Part shown: positions 27,450 through 35,088 of the stretch, one piece after another
How the letters are laid out: every line of letters starts with the position of its first letter
How positions within the stretch are numbered: the stretch's first letter is position 1
Source of the DNA: Bacteroidota bacterium
GTDB taxonomy: Bacteria > Bacteroidota > Bacteroidia > B-17B0 > Aurantibacillaceae
Assembly: GCA_963169355.1 (NCBI GenBank)
Contig: CAUJCR010000008.1
Location: 62,001-126,000, forward strand
Reading direction: 5' to 3'
Length of the DNA stretch: 64,000 nucleotides
Made by a program: the position numbers and the translations under genes
Notes under the pieces: model-generated
What the model was told of the DNA's origin: nothing
Databases searched by the model: none
The model's input: the letters and a program-made list of their open reading frames with translations, nothing else

Positions 27450-28172
27450 TTATGCTTTACGCTTTGAGGTTATTATTTGCATATAGGCTGGATATTCCCA
27501 GTATTCCAGTTCTGATTTTAAGACAGTAATTAAGTTATCTCCATACTCCTTTTTATATTGTACTCCGACTTTTATAAAGTCATTTTGTGTAGGGATTTCA
27601 TTAAACACCGCTTTAATAGCTGGTTCATCTGTACCGGGTATGAAACTGTAAGTTTTATCAAATGCTGCTTTTAGTCGTTTTGCCCAAGCTACATACTGGT
27701 TGGTTGTTGGTGCTTGTCCTTTCTTTTCGGGTTTAGCAGCAATTATTTGCAACATCTCATTGTATTCACTTGCTTGTAATTCATCACTCATGTCCTCATA
27801 CATATTGCGGTGATACTCTTTTTTGTAGGCTTTAAAAACCTTATCTAATTCTTGCCGAGTTTCTATATCGCTCAATACTTTTCTGAGTTTTGGTAAATCT
27901 GTTCCCCAGTAACCGTCATTTTCAAAAGACATTTTTATTTGTTTGGCAATGGTTTCGGGAGTGCCATCATCAAAACTTTTTGAATGTGCTTTGTCTTCGA
28001 CTTTATTTTTAATGAACTTTGTTCCCAACCATACCAAGCCTGTCAGACCTGCTGCTGCAAGAACGGAGTAGCCTATTTTCTCTTTCAGGCTTAAACCATC
28101 ATTCATGCTTCTTTGCCTTTCAGCTACTAAAGCATCAATGTCTGTTTGTCTTCTTTTGGTTGTGTAATTCAT
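27450..28172 (-). CDS. Single-helix membrane protein
   Basis: 240 residues, not recognised. A basic/polar N-terminus (residues 1-32), one membrane helix (about 34-52, YSVLAAAGLTGLVWLGTKF) and a soluble helical domain. The domain holds two related units: about 70-135 and 165-238 both read 'FxKxxxxYKKEYxxNx' (VFKAYKKEYHRNMYEDM; VGVQYKKEYGDNLITVL). Gene order and layout match the neighbours, suggesting a virion-membrane or assembly protein. Confidence 0.7.
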   Translation of the reverse strand: MNYTTKRRQTDIDALVAERQRSMNDGLSLKEKIGYSVLAAAGLTGLVWLGTKFIKNKVEDKAHSKSFDDGTPETIAKQIKMSFENDGYWGTDLPKLRKVLSDIETRQELDKVFKAYKKEYHRNMYEDMSDELQASEYNEMLQIIAAKPEKKGQAPTTNQYVAWAKRLKAAFDKTYSFIPGTDEPAIKAVFNEIPTQNDFIKVGVQYKKEYGDNLITVLKSELEYWEYPAYMQIITSKRKA

Positions 28173-28184
28173 TTTAATTTTATT

Positions 28185-28367
28185 CTATACACCCAATGCT
28201 GATTTTGCCATTGCTGTTTTTACTGGGTCGTTTTTAATGATGTCCGCTAATTTGTCAAGCTCTTTATCATTCAGTTTTGCAGCTAACACCGTAAGAGCTT
28301 TCATTTTTGTATTTGCTTCTCCCTCTGTTTTTGCTGTGATTTCAATTTTATAAGTGAACTTTTGCAT
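28185..28367 (-). CDS. Unknown 60-residue protein
   Basis: Small soluble protein, MQKFTYKIEITAK then helices (ANTKMKALTVLAAKLNDKELDKLADIIK). The spacing of 12 bp to the next gene and a good ATG support it as real. Function unknown; a small virion or scaffold protein is possible. Confidence 0.7.
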   Translation of the reverse strand: MQKFTYKIEITAKTEGEANTKMKALTVLAAKLNDKELDKLADIIKNDPVKTAMAKSALGV

Positions 28368-28390
28368 GATTCTTTTTTTATTAATTGTGA

Positions 28391-29269
28391 TTACTTTTCT
28401 TCTGTGCTTGGTTCTACTTCCTCTTCATTAATAAATTCAAGTACTTGAGGAATGAGTGTTTTATCTTCATTTAATGCGTCTAAGATTTCCAACACAGAGC
28501 CAAACTCATTTTCATTAAACTGGCTTTGGATTTGTTTCATTAGTTCCAATGAGTGTTTGTCTTCCTCGTTTAATGCAGGTGCTTGAGTTGTATTGGCATC
28601 AAGTTTCTCAAAAGTGGCTTCGGTGTTAGTTTCAGGGGTATTCTGCGTTTCGGAATTTTCTGCTTTCACTAAACCAGCCAGTCCCGATAGAATAGGAATT
28701 TTCTTGAACGAACCTTTTGTGATTAAGCCATCTAGTGCAACCGATAACATATCGCCAACATGAATACCACCGATTTTGTTTCCGTTCTTTTGAGCGATGT
28801 AGATTTTGTTCTCCAATTCACGGATGCACATATCTTTTTCTCGACTCTCTTGTTCCAGTCTTCTGATGTCTCCTTTTAGTGATGCGATTTGGATTTCTTC
28901 CTGTGTGCGTTTAGCGTTACTTGTTCTCCATTCACTAATATCATTTTTTGAATATTTAGGTAATGGCATTCCATTCAATCCCATGCTTTGTGCATCTTCT
29001 CTTGATTTTGCTTTTAAAATGAAAATGTATTGGTCATTACGAGGGGATAGGGAAGAATTATAAATGATGATTTTTAATTGTTCGGTATCAACATTGATAT
29101 AATCCTCATAGGCATCAAAGTCGCTGATTTCATCTGTCTTTGGAACAGCTTTTAAATTGTCCACGAAAATTTCATAGAACTTAGCTTTATTCTTTTCAGA
29201 TAGCGTTTGTAAATGACTTTTTAAGCGGTCAATTTTATTTTGGTCGAAATTATCAAACTGTATAGGCAT
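28391..29269 (-). CDS. Coiled-coil protein with LNG motif
   Basis: 292 residues, not recognised. An N-terminal helical region (1-45), then GLNGMPLPKYS (97-107) as another recurring-motif copy, a coiled coil (about 120-155, ASLKGDIRRLEQESREKD), a hydrophobic middle (VGDMLSVALDGLITKG) and an acidic C-terminus. The hydrophobic middle is too weak to call a membrane helix. Probably a structural or scaffold protein by context. Confidence 0.7.
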   Translation of the reverse strand: MPIQFDNFDQNKIDRLKSHLQTLSEKNKAKFYEIFVDNLKAVPKTDEISDFDAYEDYINVDTEQLKIIIYNSSLSPRNDQYIFILKAKSREDAQSMGLNGMPLPKYSKNDISEWRTSNAKRTQEEIQIASLKGDIRRLEQESREKDMCIRELENKIYIAQKNGNKIGGIHVGDMLSVALDGLITKGSFKKIPILSGLAGLVKAENSETQNTPETNTEATFEKLDANTTQAPALNEEDKHSLELMKQIQSQFNENEFGSVLEILDALNEDKTLIPQVLEFINEEEVEPSTEEK

Positions 29270-29292
29270 ATTATTTTGTTTTAGTTTTTTAT

Positions 29293-29622
29293 TTATTTAT
29301 TTTTTGATTTGTGCTTTGGTATGACTTGGATAAAACGAATGTGATTGATTTGCGAAGCATAATTGTTAATAGTGATAGCTCCTTGATGTTCGTATGTCTG
29401 CTCGTTGATTTTATCTTCTGCGATGTCGAACAATCCAAAATCTGATTGCACACTCATGTCGGCTATTTCTTCAACAAGGATGAAAAATTGATTATAGGCA
29501 TCAAACTCTATCTTTTCATTTGCTTGTAACACAAAGTGTCTAAAGCGTATGTAGTAGTCCGAACCATAACCGAGTTCCTTCATTCGGCGAGGGATATATT
29601 CTAAAGCAAGTGCTACGTTCAT
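29293..29622 (-). CDS. Unknown beta-rich protein, 109 residues
   Basis: Soluble, with alternating strands: YYIRFRHFVLQANEKIEFDAYNQFFILVEE and GAITINNYASQINHIRFIQVIPKHK. The tail is basic (KHKSKNK). It follows the three larger beta-rich genes and could be a minor capsid or cement protein. No recognised family. Confidence 0.7.
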   Translation of the reverse strand: MNVALALEYIPRRMKELGYGSDYYIRFRHFVLQANEKIEFDAYNQFFILVEEIADMSVQSDFGLFDIAEDKINEQTYEHQGAITINNYASQINHIRFIQVIPKHKSKNK

Positions 29623-29646
29623 TTTATTTTGTTTTAATTGTTGTTC

Positions 29647-30186
29647 TTACAGAGAGTGCCACACATAAACATTTACTTGGTAATTGAAATCCGTTCTACT
29701 CTGAAGTCCGATATTGTCTTTAAACATTCCGAGTAAAATGGTACTGTCGGCATTGGTGATAACAACATCTTCAAACGTTTGCATCTGATGTGTAAAGACT
29801 TGCGGTTGCCAGTTTCTTTGTTTAGAAAAATCACCGTAACCAATGTTATTATCTATTCGTAGTTCACCAGCATAAAAGATGTTCGCTTCTTCGCAGCTTT
29901 GTAATTTCAACTCACCAATTAGGATATTACGTTTAAAAGGTGTGTGCCTTACTTCAGAAGCGTTTGCTTGTAGTGTAACTTCTTCTTTAATAGCTACATT
30001 ATTTACAAGTGATGTTTCTGCCATTACGGCTATGGCTTCTTTTCCTTTTGTCTCCTTTAAAAATCTACCACCTATTTCTACGCCTATTACTTTCTTTGCT
30101 GTCTTAGGTAATTTGATTTGAAAGTGCTTTACTTGTCCAGCTTTAGTGATAATAACTGGCGTGACACAAACTTGTTCTTTCATCAT
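29647..30186 (-). CDS. Beta-sandwich virion protein candidate (179 aa)
   Basis: Beta-rich protein with no recognised family name. Start VTPVIITKAGQVKHFQIKLP then KKVIGVEIGGRF, end FNYQVNVYVWHSL. The 30183-30566 product has the same plan (DIQVVDANRSVSKTFEL, then KRVKGLLVTSD, end TTYRVSLYVDCEM), so the two look like diverged paralogues. Strand order and size would suit a single jelly roll. The start overlaps the previous stop (ATGATGA), so the genes are coupled. Confidence 0.6.
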   Translation of the reverse strand: MMKEQVCVTPVIITKAGQVKHFQIKLPKTAKKVIGVEIGGRFLKETKGKEAIAVMAETSLVNNVAIKEEVTLQANASEVRHTPFKRNILIGELKLQSCEEANIFYAGELRIDNNIGYGDFSKQRNWQPQVFTHQMQTFEDVVITNADSTILLGMFKDNIGLQSRTDFNYQVNVYVWHSL

Positions 30187-30566
30187 AACTCATCCTCCAT
30201 TTCACAATCCACGTAAAGCGACACACGATAGGTCGTAAATCCTGTTCTACCATCATCAGCATCTATGTAACTTAATTTGATGATGCCATTACCAATGTTA
30301 TCCGTATCAATTTTATAGTAGCGTTCATTGGGTGAAACATTTACACCTGACATCAATAATTTACTTTCGTAGTTTTCAGGAAAATATTCTTGGTTGTTAA
30401 TTTCAATTTTTTGTGTTCCCCTGTAATACAGTAAATCATCTTTATCCGAAGTAACCAACAAGCCTTTGACACGTTTGATATTTTTATCCAATTCAAATGT
30501 TTTGCTCACACTTCTGTTGGCATCAACTACTTGAATGTCGTATCGTTTTTTTACTATCTTTAGCAT
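30183..30566 (-). CDS. Beta-sandwich virion protein candidate (127 aa)
   Basis: Shorter apparent paralogue of the 179-residue neighbour (see shared 'KxFxL..K.VKG' and 'Y.V.LYV' blocks). No signal or membrane segment. It is the first gene after the terminator that follows the 240-residue capsid candidate. If these are capsid parts, a major/minor pair or a penton protein would fit. Confidence 0.6.
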   Translation of the reverse strand: MLKIVKKRYDIQVVDANRSVSKTFELDKNIKRVKGLLVTSDKDDLLYYRGTQKIEINNQEYFPENYESKLLMSGVNVSPNERYYKIDTDNIGNGIIKLSYIDADDGRTGFTTYRVSLYVDCEMEDEL

Positions 30567-30593
30567 GATTTTTTCATTTATTAATTAGGTTTT

Positions 30594-30624
30594 AAAAGTC
30601 CGCTGCAAATGGCAGCGGACTTTT
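30594..30624. terminator. Strong hairpin after the capsid candidate
   Basis: A 13-bp perfect GC-rich stem (30594-30606 with 30612-30624), 14 bp past the stop of the 240-residue gene. The longer T-run (7) is on the plus strand; the minus strand has four U. It probably lowers read-through so that the upstream gene is made in excess, as for a major capsid gene. Confidence 0.85.
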
Positions 30625-30637
30625 TTTGTTTGGTTAA

Positions 30638-31360
30638 CTAGGGAGTAGTAATTGTTCCGTGTAAACCAACAAACAAATGGGTCTTAGGGTCTAAGCCGTC
30701 CATTGTTCCTAATTCGATGGTCATCTCCATTAAGATGTCATCGTGAATTAAACGTGGGTTAGCTAACTTGTAATAGCCAATAGGGACATTGTGCATATTA
30801 CTTGTTTTAAAGACATTGTTGCTGGTTTCAGGAACGATTTGTTTTTTATTACTCTTTAATGAGAACTCACCATTCACTAATGGGGCGAAGTCTTCCAATG
30901 CTCCGAATTTGGTTGCCATTACTTTATCCTTTGTCATATCAGCAGCTACACCAGCTAATAAAACAATACCGCTTACCAAAATGGCTTGGTTCTTGGGTAA
31001 CTTTGCATTCGACACATTACGCAAACCGATTTCTTTGTCGTCCTGTGTTTCAAACATTTTAATTGTTTTTGAACTTACAGGTTTGATACTGTATATAACG
31101 GTATCAGCTAAACGCAAATCACCTTTTGCTAATGCTTCTTTGATGTGTGCAGGTAATTCACCAAAATGTTTTTCCATTTCTGCACGAGAGCCTCTGCTAA
31201 CCGCTCCTGTACTGGCTAATCGGTTAATGGTTCTTAATCGCTTAATCGGATTCATTCTGCGTAATGCTCCGAGTAATTCATCGTTACCTTCTAAACCTTC
31301 TAAGCCTAACAACGCACCTACGTTGTTATATTCTTCTACCCCTTCTAATACGTCTAACAT
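30638..31360 (-). CDS. Candidate major capsid protein
   Basis: 240 residues. The N-terminal 45 residues are an acidic-to-basic arm with LEGVEE and LEGLEG repeats. A helical part (GSRAEMEKHFGELPAHIKEALAKG) and a beta-rich body follow (RLADTVIYSIKPV, NQAILVSGIVLLAGV, ILMEMTIELG, LFVGLHGTITTP). It has no family signature I know. Reasons for the capsid idea: beta-rich body, a strong hairpin right behind it, a 170-base leader in front, and virion-like neighbours. Alternative: another abundant structural protein. Confidence 0.5.
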   Translation of the reverse strand: MLDVLEGVEEYNNVGALLGLEGLEGNDELLGALRRMNPIKRLRTINRLASTGAVSRGSRAEMEKHFGELPAHIKEALAKGDLRLADTVIYSIKPVSSKTIKMFETQDDKEIGLRNVSNAKLPKNQAILVSGIVLLAGVAADMTKDKVMATKFGALEDFAPLVNGEFSLKSNKKQIVPETSNNVFKTSNMHNVPIGYYKLANPRLIHDDILMEMTIELGTMDGLDPKTHLFVGLHGTITTP

Positions 31361-31530
31361 AATTTTCTGTTTTTTTGGTTTTTACTTTTTGTTTATTTTT
31401 TTCTCTTTTGATTGTCATTTTTTACTTACAAAAAGGGCGTAGCTTTCCTGTACCTCTACTTTTGATAAATAGGGTTTGCTTATACTGCAAGATGTTTAAG
31501 TAGGAACGGAGCGGCTTACAGCCCTTTTAG

Positions 31531-32124
31531 TTAGTATATGACTTCGTCGTTTACGCCAGCCATATCATCGTATGTGCCTGACATTTGTTTACGTTCATAT
31601 TGTTCACCTAATCGAGCAATCTCTTGTTCGATATTGTCCAGCGAACCCATATCGAGTTCTTTGTTTTCCGACTGAGGGTATTTAAAATACTGAACGTTCC
31701 CCATGCCGTTGGTGCTTTCTTCTTCTTGTTTCTTTGGTTTGATGATTTTATCCAAATACAAACGTTGTTTAAAGTTTTCGCTAAACGATTTTACTCGCTC
31801 TTTAACTCCGTCCATTCCTGATAAGCCATTCACCGCACCTGAACCGATCTGATAGCCTCCCGATGCCATCATCCCTAATCCGAAACTTGTTGCCATTGGT
31901 ACACCAGCATAATGCCCTATTAAGGATGTGCCTAAACCAACTAACAAGGAGGGTTTGCCTATGGCTGCTCCCGCTAAGCCTCCGCCAACAACTCCAATTG
32001 TTAAGTCCTTTAGCGTTTCGATAGCAGAGTTTTTTCCATTGCCTTTGGTATCTAATTCGCTGGTTAATGACAGCACCTGAGAGTGTTTTTTGTAACTGGA
32101 CTTTTTACTTTTCTTCTTACTCAT
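31531..32124 (-). CDS. Glycine-rich membrane protein with LNG motifs
   Basis: 197 residues. A very basic N-terminus (KKKSKKSSYKKHSQ), then a Gly/Ala-rich hydrophobic region (about 42-97, IGVVGGGLAGAAIG, GLGMMASGGYQIGSG) of two to three short membrane helices. Then VNGLSGMDGV (98-107), a helical stretch and TNGMG (138-142). The acidic C-terminus ends MAGVNDEVIY. Such small glycine-rich helices are common in virion-membrane proteins of tailless phages; the role here is inferred. Confidence 0.65.
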   Translation of the reverse strand: MSKKKSKKSSYKKHSQVLSLTSELDTKGNGKNSAIETLKDLTIGVVGGGLAGAAIGKPSLLVGLGTSLIGHYAGVPMATSFGLGMMASGGYQIGSGAVNGLSGMDGVKERVKSFSENFKQRLYLDKIIKPKKQEEESTNGMGNVQYFKYPQSENKELDMGSLDNIEQEIARLGEQYERKQMSGTYDDMAGVNDEVIY

Positions 32125-32146
32125 GTTTCTTTGTTTTTAAAGGGTT

Positions 32147-33967
32147 TTACATTAAATCAACTTTGTGCTTGTAGTGCTGGTGATTTGTTTTCCCTTTTGG
32201 TTTTCTTTTTTTCTTTTTTCTCGGAACTCCGTTTAAGGCTGGTGTTGCTCCTTTTGGTTTTGTATTAGCTCTATTTTTTTTAAACGCCTTGTAACCGAAA
32301 TAAAGAACGGCTGCTGCTCCAAGTCCAATCCCTACTGGCTTCATCCACTTTTTGTTATTTTCCCAAAACTCTTTGAAGCCTCCGCTTTTAGGTTCTGTTG
32401 TTGTTCCAGTAGTGTTCGTTTCTTTAGCATCAGCAGTTCGTGCAGCAGCATTATTGTTTCCCTCGCCCGATTCGCCAGTGCTAACTTCGTTGCTCGTTTT
32501 ATTCGCTGGCATATTTCCACCGTCTGTTGAACCTCCCGAATTTTCTGATGATTCATTTCTACTCTCAGAGCTTCCTCCTGAACTATTGCTGGAACTACTG
32601 TTAGAAGAACTTGACGTGGAATTTTCAGAAGTTTCATTTGAGCTATTCTCTGAACTTGAATTTTCTCCACCGCTTTCACCTCCTGCATTTTCAGCAGCAT
32701 TAAAATCATTAGCTCCTTTTTTCTTCGGAAATACATTACCAATTGATTTTAGTAAGCCAGCAATGGCAGTCATTACGGTTGTGGCTGCGGTGATGGCTGC
32801 TCCTGTTGCAACGGCTGAACCCAAACCCTCTGTTCCTTCCAGTCCGTTTACAAATTCATCCTGATAGATGCCTGTGCCAAGCAAAGTGTTTAGGCTGGTA
32901 TATTCATTTACACCTGAGAACTCATCTACTCCGTGTATCATACCCAAACCGTTTACTTCTTTGTTTCTGTTTCCTCTACCTGTAAGGATAGCCTTTCGCA
33001 AATTTTCAGGTTTACCACCAGCGGTATAAAAAATCTGTTCGGTTTTGTAAAGCACTTTTTTCAATCGGTCAAACTTACTCATGTCTGCTCCCTTTTGTTG
33101 TGCTTCCTGTTCGCCCAAATAAGCCCATTTCAAACGTTGCGCTACTTTCATAATGTTGAGCTTCATAGATGCTAGTATGCCTGCACGTAATAAAGCGGTT
33201 GCGGGATTTACTTTATTCGTTACGTTTAAAACTCGCTTGGCGATGTTTTTGAATTTTTGGAATCCTTTTCTTTTTCCTTTTCCGCCCTGATTCCCTTCGG
33301 GCATTGCTGATGAACTAGCGTTCCTGCGAAATAATCCACGTCTCCCTAAGTCGCCTATTTCACTATCCCAACCAAACAAATCCTGTGCGTCCACATTTCC
33401 GTTTAGTTTATCGTCATCAATTCCATCTAAAAATTGTAAATCCATTTTGTAGTCCTTTTTTTCTGTGTATGGTTCTTCGTAATTAAAACTATCCACTACA
33501 CAATCCATCGTGATATATTTTCCATTCCCTATTGGTACTATCGGATAGATGTGCTGGAAGTAGTCCTCTTTGTACTTTGTGATACGGTTGATTATCGGTA
33601 TATTCAACGCTGTTAAGCACGTTCCAATAAATGTTGTAAAGCAGTCGCAATCTCCAGTTGCATCATGTATCAATCTTCTTGGGCTTCTTACTTGTTCAAT
33701 ACCTCTCTCGTCTTTCTTGTAAGCAATGTGTTGTTTTACAAAGTACCATAGCTTCTCACAAGCTGTATAAGTATCAAGACCTTTTAATTCCTGATTGATA
33801 AAATCCTCCACTTGCCACATACATTTTGAAACTACCTTTGGAATAAATGCAACCGTATCACTTACACCAGCTCCTTTCTTAATGGTCTTGTCAATTGCCA
33901 ATGCTCTTGGGAACAAATGGCGATATGGTTCAAGGCTTTTTAGTTTTATGATTGTTGTTGATTCCAT
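32147..33967 (-). CDS. Transglutaminase-fold cysteine protease, membrane-anchored
   Basis: 606 residues. Residues about 60-165 form a transglutaminase-like core: GDCDCF (105-110, Cys107), FQHIYP (His139) and MDCVVD (Asp155), in the order Cys-His-Asp. A basic helical region follows (230-330). Next come several LNG-type sites (LNG 188-190, VNGLG 338-342, VNGLEG 373-378, LNGVP 578-582), a Gly/Ala hydrophobic stretch (382-412) and a 100-residue Ser/Asn/Glu linker. A membrane helix (about 543-562) and a Lys/Arg tail end the protein. The domain call is firm by motif; acting as a particle-maturation protease is inference. Its ATG overlaps the preceding stop. Confidence 0.75.
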   Translation of the reverse strand: MESTTIIKLKSLEPYRHLFPRALAIDKTIKKGAGVSDTVAFIPKVVSKCMWQVEDFINQELKGLDTYTACEKLWYFVKQHIAYKKDERGIEQVRSPRRLIHDATGDCDCFTTFIGTCLTALNIPIINRITKYKEDYFQHIYPIVPIGNGKYITMDCVVDSFNYEEPYTEKKDYKMDLQFLDGIDDDKLNGNVDAQDLFGWDSEIGDLGRRGLFRRNASSSAMPEGNQGGKGKRKGFQKFKNIAKRVLNVTNKVNPATALLRAGILASMKLNIMKVAQRLKWAYLGEQEAQQKGADMSKFDRLKKVLYKTEQIFYTAGGKPENLRKAILTGRGNRNKEVNGLGMIHGVDEFSGVNEYTSLNTLLGTGIYQDEFVNGLEGTEGLGSAVATGAAITAATTVMTAIAGLLKSIGNVFPKKKGANDFNAAENAGGESGGENSSSENSSNETSENSTSSSSNSSSSNSSGGSSESRNESSENSGGSTDGGNMPANKTSNEVSTGESGEGNNNAAARTADAKETNTTGTTTEPKSGGFKEFWENNKKWMKPVGIGLGAAAVLYFGYKAFKKNRANTKPKGATPALNGVPRKKKKRKPKGKTNHQHYKHKVDLM

Positions 33968-34455
33968 TATGATTTGTTTCTTAAAGTGATGTCAGTAGAT
34001 TTTTCATAGGGTAGTTTTTCCCAGCCTAAATCAACATTGGTAATTGTCTTAACTGTAATGAGTGCGGAATCATTTTGGGTTAAGGCTTTTAGCAATCCTG
34101 CTCCGACTGAAAACAATCCTGTGTATGGTACGAGTATCATAATTCCCTCTACATTTACTTCACCATTCTTAGGAATACTGATTGTTTTATCTATGACTTG
34201 AGATGTCCCGATAACTGAATCCTTAAATAGTGCTTTTACAAAAGGGTACTTTATTTTAAATCCTACCGAACTTGGATTTTTGATTTGCACATCTATTCGT
34301 ATTGTTATTCCCTCTAACTTTATCGAATGTATGTTTGCTTTTACAACGCTTTCTAAATTGGAACTGGCTTTGTTTAATCGACTTGCATAGGTTGCTAAAC
34401 CAACCAACCCAGCACCTATGCCCGATATAATCCCTATTTTTTTCCAGTTTGCCAT
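33967..34455 (-). CDS. LEA_2-like membrane-anchored protein
   Basis: 162 residues: an N-terminal membrane helix (about 7-25, IISGIGAGLVGLATYASRL) then a beta sandwich that reads like the LEA type 2 domain (ITIRIDVQIKNPSSVGFKIKYPFVKALF, then SIPKNGEVNVEGIMILVPY). LEA_2 domains are generally associated with extracytoplasmic proteins. Here it is probably part of the virion membrane or cell envelope stage. It overlaps the protease gene by 1 nt. Confidence 0.65.
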   Translation of the reverse strand: MANWKKIGIISGIGAGLVGLATYASRLNKASSNLESVVKANIHSIKLEGITIRIDVQIKNPSSVGFKIKYPFVKALFKDSVIGTSQVIDKTISIPKNGEVNVEGIMILVPYTGLFSVGAGLLKALTQNDSALITVKTITNVDLGWEKLPYEKSTDITLRNKS

Positions 34456-34503
34456 TTTTGTTTTGTCTTTTATCTTGTGTCTTTTCTCGTTTTTAAAATG
34501 TTA

Positions 34504-34695
34504 TTACTTCTGTTTTTTCTTCATACGATTGCTTAAATAATCTCCAGCTAGCTTGAACGTCATCCATATTGCACCTCCAATCACCGCCTTAACTGCATAA
34601 TCCGTTAATCCTGAATAATCCATGTTGGCAAACAGTATCGCTCCTGTTAAGAACGTATGAGATGTACTGTCACTTGCTACTTCGTTACTTTTCAT
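34504..34695 (-). CDS. 63-residue membrane protein with a strong SD site
   Basis: The frame opens at a TTG further upstream, but the ATG at 34695 is preceded by GGAGG at a spacing of 5, which decides the start. Bacteroidota genes seldom use such sites, so this one stands out among its A-rich neighbours. The protein has a polar N-terminus, hydrophobic stretches (FLTGAILFANM; AVIGGAIWMTFKLAG) and a basic tail RMKKKQK. Possibly a holin-like or virion-membrane protein. Confidence 0.65.
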   Translation of the reverse strand: MKSNEVASDSTSHTFLTGAILFANMDYSGLTDYAVKAVIGGAIWMTFKLAGDYLSNRMKKKQK

Positions 34696-34820
34696 ATTTC
34701 CTCCTTTTTTAAATGTTTGTCGTTTTGTGAGTACAAAGTTCTGCAAGGGTTTTGAGATGCGGACTGGATATTGAACTCAGACCATTTTCATTTTACTTTT
34801 ATGATTATTCTTTTACTTTC

Positions 34821-35054
34821 TTATGCTGCCTGATTAACTACTTGACAGGGCAATCCAAAAGTTTCAACTATAAACAAAACTTGTCTTACACTATAAACTC
34901 CACCGATAGGTTTGCCGAGTTGTGGCTCTATTGCTTTTGTCCAGCGGTTGAAAATGTATTTGCTGATTCCGATGCGTTCGTATAATTCTTTTTTACTATA
35001 TGGTCTTACCTCAAACGGTTTTTCCATTACTACTACTTTTGCTGTTTGGATCAT
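34821..35054 (-). CDS. Small HTH protein (paralogue 1)
   Basis: 77 residues. VRPYSKKELYERIGISKYIFNRWTKAI is a helix-turn-helix; YSVRQVLFIVETFGLP follows. It matches the 36941-37159 product over its length (PYTNKELAKIFNTSESTWRRDV ... WNVKQVELIMNLLGRP). A likely DNA-binding regulator of this element. Candidate sites are the 10-bp repeats at 35727-35804. The second Met at 35027 is an alternative start. Confidence 0.7.
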   Translation of the reverse strand: MIQTAKVVVMEKPFEVRPYSKKELYERIGISKYIFNRWTKAIEPQLGKPIGGVYSVRQVLFIVETFGLPCQVVNQAA

Positions 35055-35088
35055 GTTATTTAATTTTTTATGGTGTTTGATTTTTGAA

